From contig NW_014577123.1 of assembly GCF_000485595.1 (NCBI RefSeq), forward strand, positions 440,165 to 463,044: a stretch of 22,880 nt of DNA. The letters are read 5' to 3'. Shown piece after piece: positions 10,501-17,600 of the stretch (position 1 is the stretch's first letter; each line of letters starts with the position of its first letter). This DNA is from Priapulus caudatus. Its lineage: Eukaryota > Priapulida > Priapulimorpha > Priapulimorphida > Priapulidae. Both the position numbers and the translations under genes were made by a program. Under the pieces are notes generated by a model. The model worked only from the letters and a program-made list of their open reading frames with translations, had not been told where the DNA came from and made no database searches.

Positions 10501-13500
10501 TGTCTTCACGTCGGCGGCGCCACCTACGCTCGTATTTGGACGGCTAGCGCCCCCTGTGTGCGCGAGCTGAAGGTGGGCGTGCAGGTCTGCGGCCGTCCAG
10601 TACTGGCGCTCGCAGACACGGCAGGGGTAGACGTGAGCGGCGAGGTGGGCGACGTACTCGTGCACGTCCCTCAGCCGCTCCCGGCACAGGTTGCAGCGCA
10701 CGCTACCGCCGGGGGTCGCGTGAAGGTCGAGCGCGTGCGCTGTCAGCTCGCGGGCTGACGCGAACGAATGATCGCAGTCGGCACATGGGAACGCCGCCGG
10801 CGACGGCGCAGCCGCGGGGGCGGAGGCGGCGAGGGGCGAGACTCCCGGAACGACGAGACCAGAGATGATGGGAGGCGAGACGGTGGGAGGCAAGACAGAG
10901 GCATACGAGATGGTGGGATGTGAGACTGAGGCATGCGAGATGGTGGGATGTGAGACTGAGGCATGCGAGATGGTGGGATGTGAGACTGAGGCATGCGAGA
11001 TGGTGGGAGGAAAGACTGAGGCATATGAGACGGTGGGATGCAAGACTGAGGCATATGAGACGGTGGGATGCGAGACCGAGGCATATGAGATGGCAGGATG
11101 CGAGGCGGCGTGACCCGAGGCGACAACGCGCACCGAGACAAGGGGATCGGCGACCCCGACCCCTAGCCGCGGCCGCGAGGCATTGAGCAGACCGCGCACG
11201 ACGCTTGGTGGCGACGGCCAACCCCCTGCGACCCCCGCCGCCGCCGCTGTCACCGTCGAGTCAGGCGTTCGCACGCCGCCACCGCCTGACGACCGTCCGA
11301 CCCTCGACGCCGCCGTGTCGGCAACGAAGCCGCCGCCGCCGCCTCCGTCGTCGATGGAGCCCAGCGTTGCCGGGTGTGCCTCGGCGACGTGCCGCGTGAT
11401 GGTGTCAGCGTCACGCGTTTCACCGTCCCCGCCGCAGAGGCAGCAGAGGAACGCTCCGCCGGCGCCGGCGCCGTGAGCGCGCGCGTGCACCCGCAGCTGC
11501 TCCCGGCGCACGCGCGCGGAGAACAGCGAGCGGCACACCGCGCAGACGACCGAGGCTGCGGCGGCAACGACGGGCGCGACGGCGGCGCGGTGCGGCGCGG
11601 GGGAGAGGCGGCGGCGGCCGTCGCACGACAGCGCGTGCGCTCTCGCCTCCTGCGCGTCCGCGAAGCAGCGTCCGCAGTACCCGCACGCCGTCTTGCAATG
11701 CTTCTTGTGCAGGTGCGTCGCCAGGCCGCGCCGATTCACAAACTCGAGGCCGCACGCCGAGCAGCCGAAACGCTCGTCGTCGTGGCGACGGCTGCGGCAT
11801 GCGGCGATGTGCGCCTCGCACGCGGCGCGGTCGTAGAACGCCTCTCCGCACGCCGGGCACGCGCCGACCCAGTGCAGGTGCACGTGCAGGCTCATCGAAC
11901 GGAAGCTCGCAAACTCCGCCTGACAGATGGCGCACATCGGCGGCGTCGTGCGCATGCTGCGGTGAACGAGTCCGTGCAGCGCGTGCTGCCGTCTGTCCGT
12001 GAACGACAGCGCGCACTCGCCGCACAGCATTGCCGCCGCGGCCGGCGACGCCCCGCCCCCCTGCCCCGCGGAGGGCAAGGAGGAGGAGGCGATCGCGTCG
12101 TCGAGTCGCAGCGACAGGTCGAGCACGTCCGCTTGTGGGTCTGGCGGCGCGATCGCGGGTGCGGAGAGCGCGATCGCAGGCGCGGAGAGTGCGCGCGGCG
12201 GCGGCAACGCGCAGGCGGCGACGTGGGCGTCGAATTCGTGCGGGTCGGGGATGACGAGGTTGCACGCGGCACACACGTACAGGCAGACGCCGTCGTGCGC
12301 GCTCGACATGTGCTCCCGCATCGCCGCCGTCGACGCGAAGCTGCGCCAGCAGACGCCGCACATCCCCCGCTTCCCGCCGGGAGTCTTCCCCTCGCGCGGT
12401 GACGACCCTCCGGACGCGTTCTCGCGCAACTCCCGCGCGCGTCGTACCACTCCGGCGTCGCCACTTTCCGAGCGAAATTCCCGCACGCGCCACCCGTCGT
12501 CGTCGTCGGCGGCGGCGACCGCCGGACGAGGAGGAGGTGCGGGATCGGAGCCCGCGTTGTCGTCGTCGTCGTCGCGCGTTGCCGCCGGCGACCGGTGGCA
12601 GACGTGGCGGCCGTAGTCGTGCTCGTCGGCGAACATCCTGCAGCAAGCGCGGCACATCACCGCGGCGTGCACGCTCGCGCTTCCCTTCCACCGCCCGCCG
12701 CCCGCCATCAACTGTGAGAGGGCGCCTGTGTGCGCGTCGTCCCCCGCTGCTGTCTTCGGGAGCAGCAGTCGTTGCGGACGGTACACGTTGTTGGCGCCGC
12801 CATGTGGTGGGCGCGACGTCACCGCGGCGACGATCGTTGGCAGGGCATCGGCGACGCGTCCTTCACCACCAGAGGGCGCCTGCGCAGCGGTCCACGGCGG
12901 CGGAGCGACGAGAGCCGGTAGCCGTGGCGACGGCTGACGCTCCTGCATCATAGGCGCGAATGTGACGGGAAGGTTCTGCAAGATGGAGTCGCTCACGGGC
13001 ACGGCGCCCTCTGGTGGCGGCTGCTGCAGCCCGAGCTGGCGTGTGAGGATCGCGCGGACGCTCTCCTGTCCCGCGAGCACCGCGCTGAACATCGTCTTCA
13101 CGGCGCGTTTCGCCGGCGGCTCCCCGACATCGCCGGCGCCTTCTACCCGGGCCGCGTTCACCGGCGCCGCTGCCTGACCCTCGCAGAGGGCGGCGAGTCC
13201 AGCGAGCGGGTCCTCCCCCAGGGGGCGCTGCTCGTTGTGGTCGACGGCCTCGCGCACGTGCACGCGCACGTGAATCGTCAGGTCCTTGATGCTCGGGAAG
13301 CGCGCCTGACACACGTTGCACTGGAACTGCGGCGACTCCCCCGCCTCCGCCGGCGCTGCAGCGCCCTCTTCAGGCGGCTTCAGCGTCAGCACGGGAACGA
13401 CGACGTCTCCGTTGATCGTCACAAAACCCGGCGGGCGCGCGAGCCGCGTTGTCGCGTCGTCCCCGCCGCGCGCTGAAAGATCGACGGGCTGCTCTTCGGA

Positions 13501-13860
13501 GACCGGCTGGGAGGTGCCGTCGTCGCCGTCGCTGTCCTCACACCGCGGCTTCCGCCCGCCGCCGACACGCGAGTGGCAGGAGGACGCGGCGTGGTCGCGC
13601 AACGACCCCTCGAGCGCGAAGATGGCGTCGCAGCGGCGGCAGCGGTGCGCGGTGGGGCCGGCGGCGACGGCGTGCGCGGCGGCGATGTGCTCCTTCAGCT
13701 GCGTCTTCAGCTGGAAGCCGGCGCGGCAGCCGTCACAGCGGTACGGCGCCGCGCCGGCGTGTTTCTCCATGTGCAGCGTGAACGTGCGGCGGTGGATAAA
13801 GCGCTCTCCGCAGACGTAACACTCGTACGGTCGCTCGCCCGTGTGCCGCCGCAGGTGCAC
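7501..13860 (-). CDS. Multi-C2H2 zinc-finger protein, giant 3' coding exon (exon B)
   Basis: The exon starts at 13860 after a pyrimidine-rich acceptor ending gcgcacag, and stops at TGA 7501-7503, giving about 2,119 codons. Fusing phase 0 with exon A completes a finger (CSLC, 12 residues, then HLRRH). About 27 further C2H2-like fingers follow in clusters, starting CYVC, CDGC, CRRC and CNVC and ending CHVC, CARC and CDVC near 7893-8130. Several are CCHC or degenerate (CPAC...HIAAC, CKIC, CVAC/CAAC). Between them lie PVDLS (13474-13488), basic clusters KRKK and RKRR (about 8455-8515), a VKPE sumoylation-type site (about 8420-8435), a ten-Asp run, and coding repeats at 10208-10556, 10868-11105 and 9052-9225. 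The family is a nuclear, sequence-specific DNA-binding regulator. I do not recognise a named orthologue. A single uninterrupted frame this long in GC-rich DNA strongly supports coding, and opposite-strand frames are shadows. Confidence 0.92.
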   Translation of the reverse strand: MHLRRHTGERPYECYVCGERFIHRRTFTLHMEKHAGAAPYRCDGCRAGFQLKTQLKEHIAAAHAVAAGPTAHRCRRCDAIFALEGSLRDHAASSCHSRVGGGRKPRCEDSDGDDGTSQPVSEEQPVDLSARGGDDATTRLARPPGFVTINGDVVVPVLTLKPPEEGAAAPAEAGESPQFQCNVCQARFPSIKDLTIHVRVHVREAVDHNEQRPLGEDPLAGLAALCEGQAAAPVNAARVEGAGDVGEPPAKRAVKTMFSAVLAGQESVRAILTRQLGLQQPPPEGAVPVSDSILQNLPVTFAPMMQERQPSPRLPALVAPPPWTAAQAPSGGEGRVADALPTIVAAVTSRPPHGGANNVYRPQRLLLPKTAAGDDAHTGALSQLMAGGGRWKGSASVHAAVMCRACCRMFADEHDYGRHVCHRSPAATRDDDDDNAGSDPAPPPRPAVAAADDDDGWRVREFRSESGDAGVVRRARELRENASGGSSPREGKTPGGKRGMCGVCWRSFASTAAMREHMSSAHDGVCLYVCAACNLVIPDPHEFDAHVAACALPPPRALSAPAIALSAPAIAPPDPQADVLDLSLRLDDAIASSSLPSAGQGGGASPAAAAMLCGECALSFTDRRQHALHGLVHRSMRTTPPMCAICQAEFASFRSMSLHVHLHWVGACPACGEAFYDRAACEAHIAACRSRRHDDERFGCSACGLEFVNRRGLATHLHKKHCKTACGYCGRCFADAQEARAHALSCDGRRRLSPAPHRAAVAPVVAAAASVVCAVCRSLFSARVRREQLRVHARAHGAGAGGAFLCCLCGGDGETRDADTITRHVAEAHPATLGSIDDGGGGGGFVADTAASRVGRSSGGGGVRTPDSTVTAAAAGVAGGWPSPPSVVRGLLNASRPRLGVGVADPLVSVRVVASGHAASHPAISYASVSHPTVSYASVLHPTVSYASVFPPTISHASVSHPTISHASVSHPTISHASVSHPTISYASVLPPTVSPPIISGLVVPGVSPLAASAPAAAPSPAAFPCADCDHSFASARELTAHALDLHATPGGSVRCNLCRERLRDVHEYVAHLAAHVYPCRVCERQYWTAADLHAHLQLAHTGGASRPNTSVGGAADVKTEVQHSDAEGAAEVKPHLPFVNVEGVAADDDCRANLVRADGATTNDWHGRHVNVEGAASNVKFTYIGLADLKTRLRPGLVEGAAVDLKTHLQLARIDGANVMRAHAYRENLPLEGAPARSMERNPPSVVVATSTESWSRSVASEAIRTQVAPVAAALTASAACRCCECGELFLSADSLRSHLSSHGLLPCTYCAAVFRDCSLRASHISSHHREALLPPLLPPRVPFQRAAPLACRICCEVFGKAEVLRLHVRNAHGLPACCGQCCRGFATAEALARHVCLGPTYACKICCRAFPSNEMADSDVPVCGSCYPEYAHASADDGGAPVTYEWRERSVEAARPAYYEREAVARLTVAAETLRRGAEASLSLSDRCVACQTPLPGARGAAPPVCAACLDAAARRPCIVDAATVPNTRAARERSPPSRETPLPPRRRRRRKPSEERPREEEGRIPSLVTGRKETPPKRRKPSDEKPREEEGRSPSLVTGRKEAPRRAQGRTRREYACEVCGATFPRAPQLGAHYIESHQDDDDDDDDDDEGGLDVAANVAGEGAAREGDSNARGGSLPPSPGGSVGEGCGGGGGVRPVEDDPALMLPALSMLATVAIKQKQLDTTKPDADPPAAAAVAPCDGGATAAVDPRGAAESGGTLGSKAAAVVVAAVTVESGGGGCKRKKSSAATTMTSRKRRSVATATAVKPELTDSDTETIPYCEQQEDVSGERNIFEALVAMQDFKTLAPTSSSGAPYPRGSPKPDVSSTSLGGAGGARDVQRETAVADSTCAGDGSETASPGGAYGVGYCHVCRLALRGRAEASRHAARHRLARTHDCARCGACFTSRDCFVTHTLREHAAYRPHRCDVCGVAFCLARSLGEHGRLHPPAASSSSRQPRTRAASRRILYASRNSDGSRSVDASPGSEVGRNAEEARNEGAESSDDSLPSLELMRDDAAAGGAAGGADDRAARADSSMPKPLVAAISGAVAATTTTMTTALPTKKMDGVDVNPAVKDR
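9052..9225 (-). repeat. Coding 87-bp duplication (29 residues, basic/acidic)
   Basis: A 29-residue segment with KPS(D/E)E(K/R)PREEEGR followed by PSLVTGRKE occurs twice in tandem (starts 9052 and 9139 on the plus strand). It lies directly before the CEVC finger and a ten-Asp run. Confidence 0.85.
10208..10556 (-). repeat. Coding repeat with 15-16-codon units marked by EGA/DGA
   Basis: In exon B, (V/I/A)(E/D)GA recurs at 10208, 10256, 10334, 10379, 10427, 10472, 10517 and 10547, with GGA at the 10517 copy. Spacings are 48, 78, 45, 48, 45, 45 and 30 bp, all multiples of three. Some units keep a second phrase, VK-H or LKTHLQLA, resembling the helix of a neighbouring finger (LHAHLQLAH). The remainder of each unit is diverged. 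Confidence 0.7.
10868..11105 (-). repeat. Coding minisatellite, 30-bp units (10 residues)
   Basis: About eight units of 30 bp, each encoding a variant of SYASVSHPTV, lie in a region between fingers of exon B. The units differ at few bases, and three in the middle are almost identical. The repeat is rich in Ser, Pro and His, probably disordered, and likely to vary in copy number between individuals. Confidence 0.88.
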
Positions 13861-13877
13861 CTGTGCGCACAAGCGCG

Positions 13878-14031
13878 AAGAGAAAGAAAGATGATGTAGT
13901 AGCTAACGCGATAAAAACGCAATAAAAACGCAATACAAATGCTTTATAAATGCTAAGAGAAAGAAAGATGATGTAGTAGCTAACACTGAAAACGCGATGA
14001 AAACACCTTATAAACGCTTTGAAAATGCTAT
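13878..14031. repeat. 77-bp tandem duplication beside the 3' splice site
   Basis: aagagaaagaaagatgatgt begins at 13878 and again at 13955. Both copies continue through agtagctaac and an A-rich segment ending near gctttataaatgct or gctttgaaaatgct. The second half has diverged. Read on the minus strand, the duplicated segment supplies the pyrimidine-rich tract of the acceptor, so a spare upstream copy of that tract exists. Confidence 0.8.
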
Positions 14032-14149
14032 CGCAGATGCACATACGGAAAAAAGAAACTCAGAGACATTATAAGCGGGTGGAAAAGAGTTGTGACGTTG
14101 TAACTAAATTTGTAAACGTCTACGCCAAGAGAGAAAAGAGAGAAAGGAT

Positions 14150-14688
14150 GCGTGGGGGTGGGGTGGGTGGGTGCTGGTGCTTGGCAGTGGGGTGGGGGTG
14201 ACGGTGGCATTGTGTAGTGGGGGTGGGGTGGCGTGAGCGTGTCTGGTGGCTTGGGCGTGGGGGGTGCTGGTGGCTTGGCAAGTGGGGTCGGGTTGCTGGT
14301 GGCTGTGGGCAGTGGGGTGGGGTGGGGTGGCTTGGTGGCTTTCGGCAGTGGGTTGGGGTGGGTGGGTGTGGTGGCTTGGGCACTGGGTGTGGGGTGGTGG
14401 GGTGCTGGTTGCTTGGGCAAGTGTGGATAGGGTGGGTGGGGTGCCGGTGGCGTGGGCAGTGGTGGGGTGCTGGTGGCTTTGGGCAGTGGGCGGGTGTCGG
14501 TCTGTGTGGGCAGTGGCGTGGGGTGGGGTGCTTGGTGACTTGGGGCAGTGGGGTGGGTGCAGGTGGCGTGGGCTGGGTGGGGTGGGTGGCGTGCTGTGGC
14601 TTGGCAGTGGGGGTTGGGGGTGGTGGGGGGCTGTGGCGTTGGGCAGTGGGTGGGGGTGGGTGGGGTGCTCGGTGGCTTGGGCAGTGGG
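14150..14688. repeat. G-rich minisatellite, block 1
   Basis: Irregular units of about 25-35 bp are built from gggtggggtgctggtggctt and gggcagt. Runs of three to six G occur every few bases, giving strong G-quadruplex potential on the plus strand, which is the template strand of the zinc-finger gene. The long Pro/His/Thr-rich frames on the opposite strand are artefacts of the repeat. Confidence 0.92.
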
Positions 14689-15256
14689 CAGGGTTCGACA
14701 CTAACCCACGTCCCGACCGACCTAGTCGGGGTATAATGCTTGGTCGCGGTCGAATACAACACATGTAGTTCGCTAGTAGCCTCGCGCTGGTCGTGTTAGA
14801 ATTGCGTCTATATAATTGCACTAAAAGGTCACTCTGTCTTGCTAACGGGTTCGCGCCCGCACTGTTTTCGTCGCAGAGCGTGATACATTGTCTAGCAAAC
14901 GTTGCGAATATGCGTGGTGGATACCAGGTCTACCCCTTAGGCAAAGAAAACAATAACGTGCATTTGCTGCCAGCCGCCAGTAGACGATCGATAAACTAGT
15001 GCACTTCGTTATTGCCCTAGGGCGTGTAGAACTACGAATGCTGCACGTGAACTCGCGCCCGCGCGATTGTAAAGCGTCGAGGAAACAGCATCTATGAATT
15101 CACTACGATGACACACTCTTATTCTAAATAAAAGTTTTTCATAACCAAGGTCTGGGTCTGGGCTATGTGAAATTAGGTCAGGGCCGTAGTGGTTTTTACT
15201 CAAGTTTACTAGCCTGCATGTTCTTTAAGTGAATAAAAAGTTAATGTTGAACCCTG
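14689..15256. mobile_element. 568-bp hAT-like non-autonomous element inserted in the minisatellite
   Basis: The segment opens with CAGGGTTCGACACTAAC and closes with the complement of CAGGGTTCAACATTAAC, a 17-bp inverted pair with two differences. Both ends abut the G-rich array, and cagtggg lies directly outside each end (14682-14688 and 15257-15263). The interior is unrelated to the array and carries no transposase-like frame. CAGGG-type termini with a target duplication near 8 bp are typical of hAT elements. The 7-bp match could also come from array periodicity. Confidence 0.72.
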
Positions 15257-15905
15257 CAGTGGGGTGGGGTGCTGGTGCGTGGGCAGTGGGGATGGGTGGG
15301 GTGCTGGTGGCTTGGGCAGTGGGGTGGGGTGCTTGGTGGCTTGGGCCAGCGGGTGGGGTGCTGGTGGCGTGGGGCAGTGGGTTGGGGTAGAGTGCTGGTG
15401 GCTTGGGGCAGTGGGGTGGGGTGCTGGGGCTGTGGGCAGTGGGGTGGAGTGGGTGGGGTGCTGGTGGCGTGGCAAGTGTGTGTGGGTGGGGTGCTAGGTG
15501 TGCTTAGGGCCAGTTGGGGTGGGTACTGGTGGCGTGGGCAGTGAGGTGGGGGTGTTGGGGTGCGGTGTTAGCTTGGCAGTGGGGTGGGGTGCTTGGTGGC
15601 TTGGGCAGTTTGGGTGGGTGGGGTGGAGTTGCTGGTGCTAGGCAGTGGGTGGGGGTGGGGGGGTGCTGGTGGCTTGGGCAGTGGGTGGTGGTGGTAGGGG
15701 TCTTGGTGGCTTGGGCAGCTGGGTGGGGGTGGGTGGGGTGCTGGTGGTTGGGCAGTGGGGTGGGTTGGGTCGGGTGCTGGTGGCTTGGGCAGTGGGGTGG
15801 GTGAGGTGGGGTGCTGGTGGCTGGGCAGTGGGGTGCGGTGGCGCTGGGCGCAGTGGGTGGGGTGCTAGTGGCTTGGGCGGGGTGGGCGTGGGTGGGATGT
15901 GAGCC
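15257..15905. repeat. G-rich minisatellite, block 2
   Basis: The same unit family as at 14150-14688 (ggcagtggggtggggtgctggtggctt and variants) resumes immediately after the inserted element. The two blocks were most likely one array before the insertion. Confidence 0.92.
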
Positions 15906-16228
15906 AGCATGGAGGGTAGTAAAAGTACAGGGTAAGTTACATTATAGATAATATGAAAGTGAACTATAGAGATTAAATATCGCAGCGTTTCATATCGTTG
16001 CCACGGGCTTGAACGTAATTCGCACGCTCACATTAATCTCACTAATGCTGGACTGACACTACGCGGCAAGGGCACACACTAAAGCCCCCCTCTTGTTACT
16101 CAGAGTCGTCGCGTCCGGCGATCAACCATTAGCGACAGCGCTGGCGGGGAGAGAATTACTGATGGAGCACGAAAAAAGAAAGTCGATACTGAAGCCGAAC
16201 AAAAAAAAATATCAACACTCATCCACAC
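15906..16228. other. Intronic sequence, nothing recognised
   Basis: Unique-looking intron sequence with no repeat or exon signature on either strand. A short A-rich run lies at 16201-16210. Confidence 0.5.
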
Positions 16229-16397
16229 ACACACGAAACCCACGCAACACACGCGAACACACATGTACACGTGCACACACCAGCCGATTCAGAGGGTCGT
16301 GTAAATCGAGGAATAATCATTGAAGGGAGAGGGACGTGGGAGCGAGGGAAAGAAATGGGACAGGAGAGGGAGAGAGACACAGATACGGGGACAAAAC

Positions 16398-16461
<64 letters not shown>

Positions 16462-16494
16462 GAAGAGAGAGAGAGATAGAGAGAGAGATATAGA
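16229..16494. repeat. CA-rich tract and long (GA)n microsatellite
   Basis: CA-rich sequence at 16229-16282 is followed, after a short gap, by purine-only DNA. This includes nearly pure (ga)n at about 16396-16456 and gagagata variants to 16494. Confidence 0.9.
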
Positions 16495-16559
16495 ACAAGT
16501 GAGCGCGAGAGTGGGAGGAAAACAGGCCAGAGAATGACTGACAGAGAGAGGAGGGCAAG

Positions 16560-16694
16560 GTAGCTTCGTTTCAATTTCTTTCGTTCAGTCCCCTCCCATC
16601 CCCTCCCTTCCTCCCTCTCTCCTTCGCGGCTCTCACCTTTCATTCGGTCCCCTCCCCTCCCCCTCCCCTCCCTCTCCCCCTCCCTCCTCTGCTG
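16560..16694. repeat. Pyrimidine-rich tract (CCCCTCCC type) beside the donor
   Basis: Almost pure C/T sequence made of ccctcccctccc and ctccct. On the minus strand it forms a G-rich run starting within about 15 bases of the exon A donor, a position where G runs can act as intronic splicing enhancers. Confidence 0.8.
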
Positions 16695-16700
16695 GCTTAC

Positions 16701-16983
16701 CTTGAGGCTCTCGGGCGTCGTGCAGGCACGCGGGCACAGCGAGCACTTGTAGGGCTTCTCTCCCGTGTGCGAGCGCAGGTGGATCGCGAGCTTGCTCGGA
16801 AACACAAACGTCGCCGTGCAGTAGCGACACTTGAGCGTCTTCTCGCGCCTCGAGTCCGACACCTCGGCCAAGTCCGTCGCCACGGCAGCGCCCGTCTCGT
16901 CTCCGTTCTGCTGCTCCGGCGGCGGCGGCGGCGGCGCCTCACCTTTCTCGGAGAGCATCGCCCTCGTTGACCGGCGCCGTTTC
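16701..16983 (-). CDS. Multi-C2H2 zinc-finger protein, upstream coding exon (exon A)
   Basis: The exon is bounded on the minus strand by acceptor gattgcag|G at 16984/16983 and donor AAG|gtaagc at 16701/16700. It carries one base completing a codon from upstream plus 94 codons. The order is a basic start (KRRRSTR), a proline run, an acidic linker, finger 1 (CRYC...HLRSH, residues about 52-72), the TGEKPYKC linker, and the first half of finger 2 (CSLCPRACTTPESLK), completed by exon B. A Met codon at 16956-16958 could start translation. If so, the protein is about 2,205 residues. The in-frame upstream bases and the strong acceptor suggest a further 5' exon, which I could not locate. Confidence 0.85.
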
Positions 16984-17210
16984 CTGCAATCATGGACGCG
17001 GTTAGCATGGGTACGATGGCTCATCGGCAGTCAATGCGGAGGGAGGGGGCTCGTTTCTTCGGCGGTGTGTATCGCGCGATTGCTATTTTTCGGCCGCCGC
17101 CGCCGATCATGGATGTGATTCGCACGAAACGTTCACTTGTTGCCAGTTTACGCGCGTCTGAACATGCATTCATTCGTACTTATTGTGTACAATGTAAAGT
17201 GCGTTCGGTA

Positions 17211-17284
17211 TTTCTCAGATATATAACGTCTCTGTCGACTGTCGCCGCTTGCTGCAATCAGGGATGCGGTTTAGCATAGGGTGG
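17211..17284 (-). pseudogene. Degenerate duplicate of the exon A acceptor region
   Basis: This stretch aligns with 16944-17012 nearly base for base, including ctgcaatcaNggaNgcggtt and agcatNggg. Read on the minus strand it has the same gattgcag acceptor, followed by KRRQSTETLYI and then a stop. The real exon A has KRRRSTRAML there and stays open. The copy is therefore frameshifted and closed, and looks like a relic of a local duplication. It could still serve as a decoy splice site. Confidence 0.5.
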
Positions 17285-17521
17285 CCGCGCGTCACAGGAC
17301 TATACGCAGATAGACACCTAATTGCAGTTCTAAAGATTACGCTAAAAGGCGAAGACGCTATCGTCCAACGGACAGCTTTATGGCACAAGCGCGGCTGGGG
17401 AAGAGATGCCCATGCAAACACATCCGCAGATAACAAGTCGATAACTTACAAGAAATATGAGCGCGGGGTGCATTCCCTGCAGAACTCGCCCATCAAGATA
17501 GTTCAACTTCAGGTCAGAGAT
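17285..17521. other. No gene recognised
   Basis: Unique-looking sequence. The 117-codon plus-strand frame starting at 17249 ends in GT-repeat translation and shows no domain. Confidence 0.5.
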
Positions 17522-17600
17522 TGTTTGTTTGTGTTTGTGTGTGTGTGTGTGTGTGCGTGTGTGCGTGCGTGTGTGCGTGCGTGCGTGTGCGCATGCATGT
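17522..17600. repeat. (GT)n/(GTGC)n microsatellite
   Basis: gtgtgtgt passes into gtgcgtgcgtgtgtgcg and ends near gcgcatgcatg. Confidence 0.92.

Larger units (their letters stand above)
8144..13370. promoter_or_regulatory. Dispersed CTCF-like core motifs inside exon B
   Basis: Exact matches to the CTCF core YAGRKGGCRS (8144-8153, 8234-8243, 10050-10059, 10208-10217, 10334-10343, 10379-10388, 10472-10481, 10517-10526, 10547-10556 and 13004-13013 on the minus strand; 8285-8294, 12870-12879 and 13219-13228 on the plus strand). One-base variants occur at 10157, 10256, 10427 and 13361. The matches are seen directly; binding is an inference. In the gene's frame the minus-strand motif usually encodes xGA or EGA/DGA. 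Confidence 0.45.
13861..16700 (-). other. GT-AG intron of the zinc-finger gene
   Basis: On the minus strand the donor reads AAG|gtaagc at 16701/16700. The acceptor reads ctttctcttcgcgcttgtgcgcacag|GTG at 13861/13860. The frame is phase 0 on both sides, and joining restores a textbook C2H2 finger plus a TGERPYEC linker. Without the splice, the exon A frame runs into GA-rich simple sequence and the exon B frame begins inside a finger. The 2,840-bp intron is mostly repeats: G-rich minisatellite blocks, a hAT-like element, GA and CA microsatellites, and a 77-bp duplication next to the acceptor. Confidence 0.9.

Noticed and set aside
7394-13899. Many long open frames on the plus strand and in other minus frames
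   Set aside because: They are antisense or frame shadows of exon B in GC-rich DNA, with Arg/Ala/Pro-biased composition and no domains.
14028-14821. Two minus-strand frames of more than 230 codons rich in Pro, His and Thr
   Set aside because: They are translations of the G-rich minisatellite in two frames and run into the inserted element.
16317-16700. Continuation of the exon A frame beyond the donor
   Set aside because: The translation becomes GA-repeat and CT-repeat peptide, whereas splicing at gtaagc restores a complete zinc finger with exon B.
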